Part shown: positions 6,697-14,222 of the stretch, piece by piece | Layout: each line of letters opens with the position of its first letter | Position numbering within the stretch: position 1 is the first letter of the stretch | Origin: Puniceicoccales bacterium | GTDB taxonomy: Bacteria; Verrucomicrobiota; Verrucomicrobiia; Opitutales; JAIRKQ01 | NCBI GenBank assembly: GCA_031270385.1 | Contig: JAISXS010000041.1 | Location: 1 to 17,230 of the forward strand | Direction: 5' to 3' | DNA length: 17,230 nucleotides | Translations under genes and position numbers: made by a program | The notes under the pieces: generated by a model | Database searches by the model: none | Seen by the model: the letters and a program-made list of their open reading frames with translations, nothing else | What the model was told of the DNA's origin: nothing

Positions 6697-9234
6697 ATGC
6701 ACGAAGATCAGTCATCGACGCCAATGATGCGGCAATATTTAGAGATTAGGAAATCTCTGCCGAAGAAGACATTGCTTTTCTTTAGATTGGGAGATTTCTA
6801 TGAACTATTCAACGAGGATGCCCAGATTGGTGCCAGCCTGTTGGGGATAACTCTGACACGGCGCGGATCGACGCCAATGGCTGGAATTCCGTACCACGCA
6901 GCGGAGGCTTACATAAACAAAATTTTACACTGCGGGTACAAGATCGCCATCTGCGATCAGACGGAGGCGTCACGGCCGGGGCATCTGGTGAAACGATCCC
7001 TATCGAGGATCCTGACGCCGGGTACAATGATAGGTGAACAACAAATCGAGAGCAACAAAAACAAATACATTTTGGCGATTGGAGCGACAAAAAATGAGTT
7101 TTCGATGGCATGGTTGGAAGCGTCAACTGGGGAATTGCAGATTGCAACGGCGAAAAATTCTCAGAAATTACTACCCATTGCATTTGCTTTGAATCCCGCG
7201 GAAATCATTGTCCCCGAAAGCTTTCAAGCGCAATGGCCGGATTTGAACACAAATATGCGGGAATCCCTTAGTGATCTGCTGAAAGGGCGCACGGTTTCGG
7301 AGTTGCCGGACTTTTATTTCGACAAGTTACACGGAGCAAATATTGCCAGTGAAATTTTGAAAGTCCTTAATTTCGATGGCTACGGAATAACCGTCGACGA
7401 TTATCCAGCTCTCGGACCAGCCGGCGCGCTGCTGCACTATATCGAGGAAAATTTCCGCCAGAGGCCACAAAATATAAAGTCAATCAAACTGTATAAACCG
7501 CAAAATAGTGTACAAATCGACAATTCTACGGTAAAAAATTTAGAAATCTTTTACTCTACCTCAGGCCAAAGAACCGGATCACTCATCAGTGCCATCGATC
7601 GCACGGTTAGTTCGTCTGGAGCGCGCCAATTGGAAAGGTTTTTAATAGCACTGAGTTTGCAAAAGAACGAAATCCTGCGAAGGCAAAATTGTGTCGGTGC
7701 ATTTTTCGAGGACGAAACACTCCAAGCCAATGTACAAAATTGCCTGAAGGATACATATGATCTGCCGCGTATAATAACACGCTTGCAAAATCGCATGAAA
7801 AATCCGCGCGACTTGAATGCCGTGAGAATGACTGTGGAACAATTTCCAAAATTGAAAAATTTGTTGGAAAACAGCAAAGTCGCAGAACTTTGCGGCATTT
7901 CAGAGCAAATTAGCACCTTCGATGGCCTAAAAGGTTTGCTATCATCGGCTTTGAATGACAACAGCCTACCAACGGATCTGTTATCTGGCGGATACATAAA
8001 GGACGGATATAACCAACAGCTCGATGAATACAGAAATCTTTCAACGAATTGCAAATCTTGGATAAACGATTTCGAACGCAATGAGCAATCGCAGACCGGA
8101 ATCCGAAGTTTAAAAGTGAAGTATAACAGCAATTTTGGATACTTCATCGAGGTGACGAAATCAAATCTACACCTGGTTCCGCCACACTACGTACGAAGAC
8201 AAACAACTGTCAGCGGTGAACGTTACGTCACCGACGAGCTGAGAAAAAAAGAGTCCGAAATATTGAATTCGCAGTCTCTGGCCGTCGAACTTGAAGAACG
8301 CATATTCAACGAACTTGTGGAGAGGACACTGGAAAATTTCGACAGTCTTTCGGCAGCATCCGCAGCATTGTCCCAGTTGGATGTTTTTTGTGGATGGGGG
8401 AATTTGGCACGCGAATATCAATATTGCTGTCCTGTAGTAGTTGATGAAGATTGCTTGGAAATCACAGATGGCAGGCACCCGGTAATCGAGCAAATTCTGA
8501 AACACGGGACACCGGAGCCAACGGGAAGGACATCAAATTTTGTAGCAAATAATTTATCATTGGCAAATGACGGCACTCAGATTGCTCTTATCACCGGGCC
8601 GAACATGGCCGGTAAGTCCACTTACATACGCCAGGCCGCGCTCATAACGATCCTGGCCCACATTGGATGTTGGGTACCTGCGAAGGCGTGCAAATTGTCA
8701 CCGATCGATAGAATTTTCTCGCGCATAGGATCCGGAGACGATCTATCCCGTGGCCGTTCAACGTTCATGATGGAAATGGCTGAAACAGCAAATATTCTAA
8801 ATAATGCCACCGATAAAAGCCTCGTAATTTTGGATGAAGTCGGCCGTGGGACAAGCACCTTCGATGGATTGAGCATCGCATGGGCAGTCGTCGAACATCT
8901 GCATCGCGGAGAAACGAAGGGCCCGAGAACGTTATTTGCAACGCATTACCACGAGCTGACGAAACTATCGCAGACGTTACCTCGCATGAAAAATTTTCAA
9001 ATGGAAGTAAAAGAATGGAAAGATGAAATAATTTTCATGCGCAGGGTAATTGAAGGATCTGCGGACAAATCCTACGGTATACAGGTTGCTCGCCTGGCGG
9101 GAATTCCAGACGAAGTTGTAGTCCGAGCCAGGGAAATTTTGAAAGAACTTGAAGAAGGTGGAAATGTTTTCACAAAAAATGTCCGCAGGGAACGCGGCAG
9201 TGCTACTGACAACGCTCAAATAGTATTTTTTTAA
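6697..9234 (+). CDS. mutS: DNA mismatch repair protein MutS
   Basis: MutS recognises mismatches and starts repair with MutL. At 845 aa it is close to the usual length. The mismatch-reading motif F-Y-E is at 34-36 in FFRLGDFYELF. Walker A GPNMAGKST is at about 635-642, Walker B aspartate and glutamate at 713-714 in LVILDEVGRGTSTFDG, and the ATHYHEL switch at about 748-754. The C-terminus has the helix-turn-helix stretch SYGIQVARLAGIP followed by only a short tail. All catalytic residues seen are intact. The ATG at 6697 gives the standard N-terminus (TPMMRQYLEIR); an in-frame stop at 6664 excludes a longer protein. The binding site is weak (ctgga). It is probably cotranscribed with the membrane protein upstream. 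Repeats begin 45 bases after the stop. Confidence 0.97.
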   Translation: MHEDQSSTPMMRQYLEIRKSLPKKTLLFFRLGDFYELFNEDAQIGASLLGITLTRRGSTPMAGIPYHAAEAYINKILHCGYKIAICDQTEASRPGHLVKRSLSRILTPGTMIGEQQIESNKNKYILAIGATKNEFSMAWLEASTGELQIATAKNSQKLLPIAFALNPAEIIVPESFQAQWPDLNTNMRESLSDLLKGRTVSELPDFYFDKLHGANIASEILKVLNFDGYGITVDDYPALGPAGALLHYIEENFRQRPQNIKSIKLYKPQNSVQIDNSTVKNLEIFYSTSGQRTGSLISAIDRTVSSSGARQLERFLIALSLQKNEILRRQNCVGAFFEDETLQANVQNCLKDTYDLPRIITRLQNRMKNPRDLNAVRMTVEQFPKLKNLLENSKVAELCGISEQISTFDGLKGLLSSALNDNSLPTDLLSGGYIKDGYNQQLDEYRNLSTNCKSWINDFERNEQSQTGIRSLKVKYNSNFGYFIEVTKSNLHLVPPHYVRRQTTVSGERYVTDELRKKESEILNSQSLAVELEERIFNELVERTLENFDSLSAASAALSQLDVFCGWGNLAREYQYCCPVVVDEDCLEITDGRHPVIEQILKHGTPEPTGRTSNFVANNLSLANDGTQIALITGPNMAGKSTYIRQAALITILAHIGCWVPAKACKLSPIDRIFSRIGSGDDLSRGRSTFMMEMAETANILNNATDKSLVILDEVGRGTSTFDGLSIAWAVVEHLHRGETKGPRTLFATHYHELTKLSQTLPRMKNFQMEVKEWKDEIIFMRRVIEGSADKSYGIQVARLAGIPDEVVVRAREILKELEEGGNVFTKNVRRERGSATDNAQIVFF

Positions 9235-9279
9235 CTTCATGACAGAAATTCTTCCACCACTGATCGGCGAAGGTGTATG

Positions 9280-9385
9280 TATAGTTGTCTTACTTGACAA
9301 AAGCATTCCAATGCAACGACGTACCAACGAAAAATTCATGCTTGAATGGAAAGGCAATATGCTCTTTTCAGGTAAGATGACTATA
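9280..9385 (-). repeat. Palindromic repeat copy D, type 1, reverse orientation
   Basis: This 106-bp copy has arms TATAGTTGTCTTACTTG (9280-9296) and CAGGTAAGATGACTATA (9369-9385). The inner sequence CATTCCAATGCAACGACGTA is the reverse complement of the matching part of copy B with few changes. It is the left half of the D-D'-E composite. Confidence 0.85.
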
Positions 9386-9446
9386 ATTGTCCCACTTGAA
9401 AAATGTAAATTTTTTCTTTCGCAAAAACGGAAATTTCCCAGTTATA
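9382..9446. repeat. Short palindrome D' linking copies D and E
   Basis: This 65-bp inverted repeat runs from TATAATTGTCCCACTTG to the AGTTATA that opens copy E. It occupies the same place as A' in the first cluster and aligns to it in reverse orientation (shared T-rich centre and CTTGAA-type arm). Confidence 0.65.
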
Positions 9447-9548
9447 GTCATCTTCCCCGAAAAAAGCATACCCTCTATTCAAGGAAGCGTGAATCTTTTC
9501 GCCAAATATCGTTATATAGAATGCTTTTTTCCAAGTAAGATAACTATA
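9443..9548 (+). repeat. Palindromic repeat copy E, type 1, forward orientation
   Basis: This 106-bp copy has arms TATAGTCATCTTCCCCG (9443-9459) and CAAGTAAGATAACTATA (9532-9548). The core CGCCAAATATCGTTATATAG (9500-9519) fits the family consensus. Its right end overlaps the start of copy F in the TATATA at 9545-9550. Confidence 0.85.
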
Positions 9549-9650
9549 TAGCTGTTTCACTTGAGAAGGGCGTGTTTTCCTTTATGAAAAGGAAAAATCT
9601 CCCGCTAAGTATCGTTGGGCAGGACGCCCCTGTCGAGTGTGACGGCTATA
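9547..9650 (+). repeat. Palindromic repeat copy F, type 2, forward orientation
   Basis: This 104-bp copy has different arms from type 1: TATAGCTGTTTCACTTGAG (9547-9565) continuing AAGGGCGT, and a right arm ending CGAGTGTGACGGCTATA (9634-9650). An inner hairpin TTTTCCTTTATGAAAAGGAA (9574-9593) and the core CGCTAAGTATCGTTGGGCAG (9603-9622) tie it to the type 1 family. Copy G (10148-10252) is its inverted partner across the 128-aa gene. Confidence 0.8.
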
Positions 9651-9711
9651 AATGGCTGGTTCGGCTAAAATTTGTAGCTTTGCAAAAAAAACTATACAAA
9701 AGCAAAAAAAA

Positions 9712-9720
9712 TGCTAGAAT
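9712..9720 (+). promoter_or_regulatory. Possible extended -10 promoter, near-leaderless
   Basis: TGCTAGAAT matches the extended -10 form TGnTAnAAT. It ends six bases before the ATG at 9727, so transcription from it would begin at or near the start codon. No convincing -35 box or ribosome binding site is present. TATACA at 9693 is an alternative -10. Confidence 0.3.
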
Positions 9721-9726
9721 GTTTCC

Positions 9727-10113
9727 ATGGGTCACGAGAATAAGATAGACGGCAATACAAAGGTTATCCAGGCAGATGTGAGTTCCGCAACACCCTACGA
9801 TCAAATCAAGAGCGTAGGGCCGTCATTGGTGCCACCGAAAATCTCTGTGCCCGGAAAAACGCTGGCAAGTAGCGATTCATCCAACCAAAGAACAGTAGAA
9901 CAAAAAAACAGTTCTTTTAAACCTATTTCTCACGGCGGTGATCACGTACCTACGAACGAATGTAATACAAGTGGTGATGATGCTGCACACGAGGTCGTGG
10001 AAAATCCGGAAAATGAGAATGCAGACAAAAATGGGGATGTTCCCGCGAAAAATGACAATCAGAGCGGCGGAATCATTAATTTTTTCAAAAAATTTTTCGG
10101 TGGAAAGAGGTAG
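9727..10113 (+). CDS. Small disordered protein with amphipathic C-terminus, 128 aa
   Basis: The family is not recognised. The protein is hydrophilic and low in structure: rich in N, S, D, E, K and P, without hydrophobic segments until the very end, where GGIINFFKKFFGGKR forms a short amphipathic, positively charged tail that could bind a membrane or partner. There is no signal peptide. It stands alone between two inverted copies of the type 2 repeat (F and G) and converges on sctV. A disordered N-terminus beside a T3SS operon would fit a secreted substrate, but this is speculation. The start lacks a ribosome binding site; an extended -10 sequence lies just upstream. Composition and position argue that it is a real gene, not proven. 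Confidence 0.5.
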   Translation: MGHENKIDGNTKVIQADVSSATPYDQIKSVGPSLVPPKISVPGKTLASSDSSNQRTVEQKNSSFKPISHGGDHVPTNECNTSGDDAAHEVVENPENENADKNGDVPAKNDNQSGGIINFFKKFFGGKR

Positions 10114-10147
10114 AAAATCAACGGCGGCCTTGCCTGGAACCCAACGG

Positions 10148-10252
10148 CATAGCTGTCACACCCGACAAGGGCATTTTGTCCAACGATACTTGGCTGAAAA
10201 ATTTTTCTTTTTATAAAGAAAAGCACGCCCTTCTTAGGTGAAACAGTAGTTA
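10148..10252 (-). repeat. Palindromic repeat copy G, type 2, reverse orientation
   Basis: This ~105-bp copy begins CATAGCTGTCACACCCGAC (10148-10166) and ends AGGTGAAACAGTAGTTAT (10235-10252). CCAACGATACTTGGCTG is the reverse of CTAAGTATCGTTGGGCAG in copy F. It lies 34 bases after the stop of the 128-aa gene and could act as a bidirectional terminator between the convergent genes. Confidence 0.75.
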
Positions 10253-10276
10253 TTTTACCCGGAAAAAACGGCATAA
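10246..10276 (+). repeat. Truncated type 1 repeat copy H
   Basis: TAGTTATTTTACCCGG followed by AAAAAACGGCATA matches the left arm of type 1 copies (TAGTTATCTTACTCGGAAAAGCATA), but the rest is absent: the sctV reading frame ends at 10280. It overlaps the end of copy G. Confidence 0.5.
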
Positions 10277-10279
10277 TTT

Positions 10280-12361
10280 TCACCTCGGCAAACTTATTCT
10301 GCCAAGGGGTTGTATGGTTATTTCCTCGGTCAATTCCTGGTGGGAAAGTACTGGAAGTTCATAAAGTTCCAACTCTATGAGCTTGCGGACGTAGCGCCTG
10401 ATGTCCATGGATGTCAACAGGACTGGCTTGTTTGTCTCATTCGCCAGATCTCCAACTTCTTCCCTTACGGCGTGGACAAGTTTTTTCGCAGTTTCCGGGT
10501 CCAGCGCAAGGTAACTTCCCGCCGATGTCTGACGAATCGCCTTTCTCACGACATCCTCGACGGCCGGATCGAGCAGATAGACTGCCAAAATGTTTTGCCC
10601 GCCAGAATACTTGTAACTGATGTACCGCTTCAGCGTAGTGCGTACGTAATCCGTTAAAAGGATCGGCTCCTTTTCTTTTTGGCCCCATTCGATCAGGCAC
10701 TGCATTATCAGACGCAGATTTCGTATGGAAATCTCCTCTTGAACCAGCCTTTGCAAAACCTCGGAAATTTTCTGCACCGGCAGTATGCGCTGTACTTCCC
10801 TCACGAGTTCCGGGAAAAGTTTTTCCATGTTCTCCAGTAAGAATCTCGTTTCTTGCAGTCCAAGGAACTCAGATGCGTATTTCTTCAGTATGAAAGACAA
10901 ATGGTATGTAAATATCTGTGGAGTCTTCATGTACTGGATATTTGCTCTTTCTAGCTGTGGAATCATCATGTTTTCCACCCACAGTGACGGCATATTCGGA
11001 AGAAATGGTTTTTCTTCTCTGAACTGGATGTTCAAAATCCCTAAGCTTTCTTTCGTCTCCCTAACGAGCACGTGGCCAGAAAGTATTTTTCCCTGGGAAA
11101 CCGGAACCTCCTGGAGAAGAATTTGGTACATCCCATCGCTCAAATTTTCATTAAATCTCAGGTGAATCCCTGGGAACGGAACACCGAGATCGTAATACAG
11201 CGCCTGTCGAACCTGTATCAATTGATCATTCAGAAGTTCCGGCTCAACGGACTGTTCAATAACGGTAGCAACGTCTAGGAGCAGCGGAACTGTGACGGAA
11301 AATTCTCCATCATCCCGTCTCGCTTGGGAGGCTTTCGGTGTCGCGTCTGACGGTAACCCACCTGCGCCGGCACGGGAGATGGCAGGTTGCGGTTTCGTTG
11401 CCTTGGACATCTTTCTGCCACCTAAAAATAGCGCCATTCCAAGGATGATAAATGGTATCTTCGGAAATCCTGGTATCAGCATCATCAGCAAAACCATCAC
11501 GCCGGCGACGGTCAGTGCCTTCGGCTGGGAAAACAGCTGTTTCCCAATGTCCTGACCGAGGGCACCGGACGTTTCCGATGATACACGGGTGACGATGACA
11601 CCGGACGTTACGGATATCAGCAGCGCTGGGATCTGGGAAACCAGACCATCACCGATTGTCAATATGGAGTACACTTTTAATGCCTTTTCTGCGGGCATTC
11701 CCTTTTGCATAACCCCAATTATGAGACCTGCTACGATGTCTATCGTCGTTATGATCAGACCGGCGATGGCATCTCCTTTGACAAACTTCATTGCGCCATC
11801 GAGCGCTCCATACAGTTGATTCTCTCTACCGAGTTCATCGCGTTTGACCTTTGCCGTTTCGTTGTCTATTGCCCCCGCACGAACATCGGCGTCGATGCTC
11901 ATCTGTTTCCCAGGCATAGCGTCGAGCGTAAACCTCGCAGCTACCTCGGACACACGTTCGGCACCTTTTGTTATAACGACGAATTGCACGACCAAAAGTA
12001 TCAAGAATATGACGGCTCCGACAACGAAGTTACCAGCGACCACGAAATTACCAAACGTGTGAATTATTTGGCCAGCATCCGCATCAATGAGAATTAACCT
12101 AGTCGTGGTAATACTTAAAGCGAGTCGAAACAACGTCGTGAACAGCAATACGCTCGGAAACGTCGAAAAATCCAGCGTTCGCTGGATATACATGGAAAGC
12201 ATCAAGAGTAGGACAGATATGGTTAAATTGAGCCCGAGTAGACAGTCTAGAACGTGCGTTGGCACTGGAATGATCATGAGAACTATGACCATCATGACCA
12301 AAAACGCTAGGATAACGTCGTTAAATCTAGATATCTTCGATACTCCACCCTTAACACTCAC
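10280..12361 (-). CDS. sctV: Type III secretion export gate protein SctV (LcrD/YscV family)
   Basis: SctV forms the nonameric inner-membrane export gate of the T3SS and receives substrates and chaperones on its cytoplasmic ring. The 693-aa length fits. The N-terminal half has about eight membrane segments (between residues 15 and 316). The family signature RFTLDAMPGKQMSIDAD lies at 143-159 and the conserved LTIGDGLVSQIPALL at 234-248. The cytoplasmic domain from about 320 contains PGIHLRFNENL and ends in a typical SctV tail. The GTG start at 12361 overlaps the sctY stop as GTGA and has GAGGAG eight bases upstream, so the two are translationally coupled. Presence of sctX and sctY places it in the Ysc type rather than the flagellar FlhA type. 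It is the last gene of the operon here. Confidence 0.95.
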   Translation of the reverse strand: MSVKGGVSKISRFNDVILAFLVMMVIVLMIIPVPTHVLDCLLGLNLTISVLLLMLSMYIQRTLDFSTFPSVLLFTTLFRLALSITTTRLILIDADAGQIIHTFGNFVVAGNFVVGAVIFLILLVVQFVVITKGAERVSEVAARFTLDAMPGKQMSIDADVRAGAIDNETAKVKRDELGRENQLYGALDGAMKFVKGDAIAGLIITTIDIVAGLIIGVMQKGMPAEKALKVYSILTIGDGLVSQIPALLISVTSGVIVTRVSSETSGALGQDIGKQLFSQPKALTVAGVMVLLMMLIPGFPKIPFIILGMALFLGGRKMSKATKPQPAISRAGAGGLPSDATPKASQARRDDGEFSVTVPLLLDVATVIEQSVEPELLNDQLIQVRQALYYDLGVPFPGIHLRFNENLSDGMYQILLQEVPVSQGKILSGHVLVRETKESLGILNIQFREEKPFLPNMPSLWVENMMIPQLERANIQYMKTPQIFTYHLSFILKKYASEFLGLQETRFLLENMEKLFPELVREVQRILPVQKISEVLQRLVQEEISIRNLRLIMQCLIEWGQKEKEPILLTDYVRTTLKRYISYKYSGGQNILAVYLLDPAVEDVVRKAIRQTSAGSYLALDPETAKKLVHAVREEVGDLANETNKPVLLTSMDIRRYVRKLIELELYELPVLSHQELTEEITIQPLGRISLPR

Positions 12362-12801
12362 AGCAGATACTCCTCAACTTCTTTCCCGGTGTTTGCTTCG
12401 TGCTTTCTGACTTCACTCTCCTCTAGCCATAGATAATGAATCAAATCATTGCGTGCTTCGCTGTCCTTGCCCAAACTCCATGCCACATGACTCCGAAGAA
12501 GGAAAAATAATTTTTGGCACCGACCCTCTATTTCGACGCCATCCAATTTTTCGAGGTACTGCATAGCTTCCGTCGATCGATTCGTAAAATGTAGCGAAAA
12601 ACTCAACCCAAGTAAAACCTCGACGTCATCCCGAAAAAATTCGTACAATCCCCTATGCAAAATGAGCGCCTCATCGTATTTGCCATAGCGAATGTACAAA
12701 TACGCCAGCACCAGCAAAAATTCCCTTTGGCTTTTATCCACGCGAACAGATGGAGGAAGGCTAACCCTAGGTGGCGAAAAATCAATACATTTCGAATGCA
12801 T
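12358..12801 (-). CDS. sctY: T3SS chaperone SctY (YscY-like, TPR fold), 147 aa
   Basis: In Yersinia YscY binds YscX, and the pair interacts with SctV. The stretch KSQREFLLVLAYLYIRYGKY resembles KRQQEFLLLNGWLQLQCGHA of YscY. Helical pairs follow in a tetratricopeptide-like pattern (YDEALILHRGLYEFF; SFSLHFTNRSTEAMQYLEKL; SHVAWSLGKDSEARNDLIHY). It is about 30 residues longer than YscY, split between an N-terminal extension and a charged C-terminal tail. The ATG at 12801 follows the sctX stop by two bases; an upstream in-frame start at 12909 would overlap sctX by over 100 bases and is rejected. The GTGA overlap couples it to sctV. Assignment rests on this similarity plus gene order. Confidence 0.8.
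   Translation of the reverse strand: MHSKCIDFSPPRVSLPPSVRVDKSQREFLLVLAYLYIRYGKYDEALILHRGLYEFFRDDVEVLLGLSFSLHFTNRSTEAMQYLEKLDGVEIEGRCQKLFFLLRSHVAWSLGKDSEARNDLIHYLWLEESEVRKHEANTGKEVEEYLL
12370..12375 (-). promoter_or_regulatory. Ribosome binding site for sctV inside sctY
   Basis: GAGGAG ends eight bases before the GTG at 12361, within the last codons of sctY. It supports the GTG start and the overlap. Confidence 0.75.
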
Positions 12802-12803
12802 AA

Positions 12804-13232
12804 TTATCCCATTACCAACACATGGCGGTATTGATCCAACAGCTCGCATTTTTCCTCCTCGCTTTTTAGCAGGGTTATGACGTCGTCTAAGAGCTCTTTG
12901 TATAGGCAATTCTTTCCTTCCCTCACAATTTTATCTGAAAAAACATTGCAAACTTGCTGGATCTTTAGGCGAAATTTTTGCGGCGTCAGAATACTGCGAT
13001 CCGTAATATCCGGCTTGAGAAAGAGATACATCGATCCATTTAGCGTTTCAATCTTCAATACCTTTTTCAGTTTTTCATCAATTTTTCCTTCGCACGGGTC
13101 AACGGATGCGCTGCCCGGCAAGTGCATACTTTTGCCATCCGTCGCCAATTTTGATATGTTGACTATGCCGAAATCCATGGCATATTTTTGTGCATTTTTC
13201 GGCGAATTTTTATTTTTTCCGTGCGAATCCAT
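12804..13232 (-). CDS. sctX: T3SS early substrate SctX (YscX-like), 142 aa
   Basis: YscX is an exported component needed for secretion in Ysc-type systems and is kept by its chaperone YscY. The match is modest but well placed. FGIVNISKLA near residue 21 parallels IGIEKLSAIS of YscX. The C-terminal helices (LYKELLDDVITLLKSEEEKC, then LLDQYRHVL) parallel the YscX end (LLKCQQDDDRLLQIILNLL). The first 20 residues are polar and lysine/asparagine-rich, as expected of a T3SS export signal. The ATG at 13232 has AGGAAGGAAAT upstream. It lies 9 bases after the chaperone gene and 2 bases before sctY, in the same place as in the Yersinia virA operon. Confidence 0.75.
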   Translation of the reverse strand: MDSHGKNKNSPKNAQKYAMDFGIVNISKLATDGKSMHLPGSASVDPCEGKIDEKLKKVLKIETLNGSMYLFLKPDITDRSILTPQKFRLKIQQVCNVFSDKIVREGKNCLYKELLDDVITLLKSEEEKCELLDQYRHVLVMG

Positions 13233-13241
13233 ATTTCCTTC

Positions 13242-13634
13242 CTAGGAAGTCATGTCCCCTGACAACCTGTCCTGCAGGTCTTTTAATTTTCTGATTATTT
13301 CTTGCAAGGCTTTCAAATCGAAGCTGTCAACGCTGCACTTTACCGCAAATCCAAGGATTTGGGTCCCATGCAGCACCGGATTTGACGGAAACTCTTCGCC
13401 CGACTTGTAGTCGCACAGCGCCAGCGCTCGCCTGTATAAGTTGCCATCCGGCCGTTCGTAGGTGCGCAGCAGGTAAATGAACACGCAATTTCCGGATTCC
13501 GTCAAAAATTTTTCATCTATAAACAGTTCGCCAATGCCGTCTATCGACATGTGAACAACGCCGTTTTTGTTGACTTCCAGCGACTGAAAACCTACCAATT
13601 GCCCAAATTCTTGTATGACATCATCTGGTCGCAT
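13242..13634 (-). CDS. SycN-like type III secretion chaperone, 130 aa
   Basis: The protein has the size and layout of class I T3SS chaperones of the CesT/SycN fold: an N-terminal helix (VIQEFGQLVGFQSLEVNKN), a strand-rich middle (GVVHMSIDGIGELFIDE; CVFIYLLRTYE; ILGFAVKCSVDS) and a C-terminal helix (LKALQEIIRKLKDLQDRL). EFGQLVGF resembles FCQDLGVP at the start of SycN. In Yersinia SycN, together with YscB, binds the N-terminal region of YopN; here the likely client is the SctW first half encoded two genes upstream. No YscB partner is seen in the window. It starts five bases after the TyeA-containing gene. SycN identity depends mainly on gene order. Confidence 0.75.
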   Translation of the reverse strand: MRPDDVIQEFGQLVGFQSLEVNKNGVVHMSIDGIGELFIDEKFLTESGNCVFIYLLRTYERPDGNLYRRALALCDYKSGEEFPSNPVLHGTQILGFAVKCSVDSFDLKALQEIIRKLKDLQDRLSGDMTS

Positions 13635-13639
13635 AATTA

Positions 13640-14179
13640 CTACTCAGCGTCCTCCACTTCCTCTGATTCCTCTATTACTATCAGTCTATCTAGTTCGTGC
13701 TGCAAGGCCGCTATGGTCTGCAACCTGTGATCCTGCTCCGAAAAAAACTTCATCGGAAGATTCCTCACCATCTCAATGAATTGGGTTATGGCAAATATCG
13801 CCATTTGTGTATTTCCCATGTCAACCCCGAAATCTCGGAGAAAATCGTATATTGTGGCCCGCCCGCCCATTGGTTGCACGGCGAGTTTAGCCGCTTTTTT
13901 TGCGAGTTCGATGTGCCGATTCGCATTAAATGGCACACTCGCTACCTCAGGGAAGTGCTTAGTGAGCAGCTCGCGAAACGATCTTATCAGTGAAAACAAC
14001 TGACCAGCAACTTCTGTCCGAAACAATCCATCCCGCACCGCCACTAGGAGTTCCCTTTCCCGCAATGGGTTTGCCGATTCCATATCCCTTCCGAGAAGCT
14101 CGATCAGCATATGCACTGCCTTGTAGAAATCCTTTTCATCAGCCCATGCGTCAGCCGACTGTTGTTTTCTGGTACTCAC
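13640..14179 (-). CDS. SctW second half joined to TyeA, T3SS gatekeeper subunit, 179 aa
   Basis: Two modules are visible. Residues about 14-75 (DFYKAVHMLIELLGRDMESA to FSLIRSFRELL) follow the pattern of the second helical bundle of SctW/YopN/MxiC. Residues about 85-179 match TyeA: MVRNLPMKFFSEQDHRLQTI against [20 protein letters not shown], with the same acidic end (IEESEEVEDAE). So the gene carries the C-terminal half of the gatekeeper fused to TyeA. GTG 14179 was chosen because GGGAGGAG sits eight bases upstream; ATG 14197 and TTG 14206 lack a spaced binding site. An in-frame stop lies just upstream at about 14218. The complex should hold back effector export until contact. Confidence 0.8.
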   Translation of the reverse strand: MSTRKQQSADAWADEKDFYKAVHMLIELLGRDMESANPLRERELLVAVRDGLFRTEVAGQLFSLIRSFRELLTKHFPEVASVPFNANRHIELAKKAAKLAVQPMGGRATIYDFLRDFGVDMGNTQMAIFAITQFIEMVRNLPMKFFSEQDHRLQTIAALQHELDRLIVIEESEEVEDAE

Positions 14180-14187
14180 CGCAGCTT

Positions 14188-14195
14188 CTCCTCCC
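14188..14195 (-). promoter_or_regulatory. Strong ribosome binding site for the SctW-C/TyeA gene
   Basis: GGGAGGAG lies eight bases upstream of GTG 14179. It is the best Shine-Dalgarno sequence noticed in the window and shows that the second half of the gatekeeper is translated independently. Confidence 0.8.
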
Positions 14196-14222
14196 ATTCC
14201 TACCAATTTTTCAGGCCATCAA

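Larger units (their letters stand above)
9235..9726. other. 492-bp intergenic interval, mostly repeats
   Basis: It lies between mutS and the 128-aa gene. Positions 9280-9650 are a continuous run of repeat copies D, D', E and F with overlapping TATA junctions. The last 76 bases (9651-9726) are A-rich and should contain the promoter of the downstream gene. No gene is seen here; open frames within it are by-products of the palindromes. Confidence 0.7.

Noticed and set aside
514..9650. CRISPR array reading of the repeated clusters
   Set aside because: The units are ~105-bp palindromes in mixed orientation joined at TATA, without regular unique spacers or cas genes.
12802..12909. Longer sctY starting at 12909
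   Set aside because: It would overlap sctX by more than 100 bases, and the added basic residues have no match in YscY; the ATG two bases after sctX is normal for this operon.
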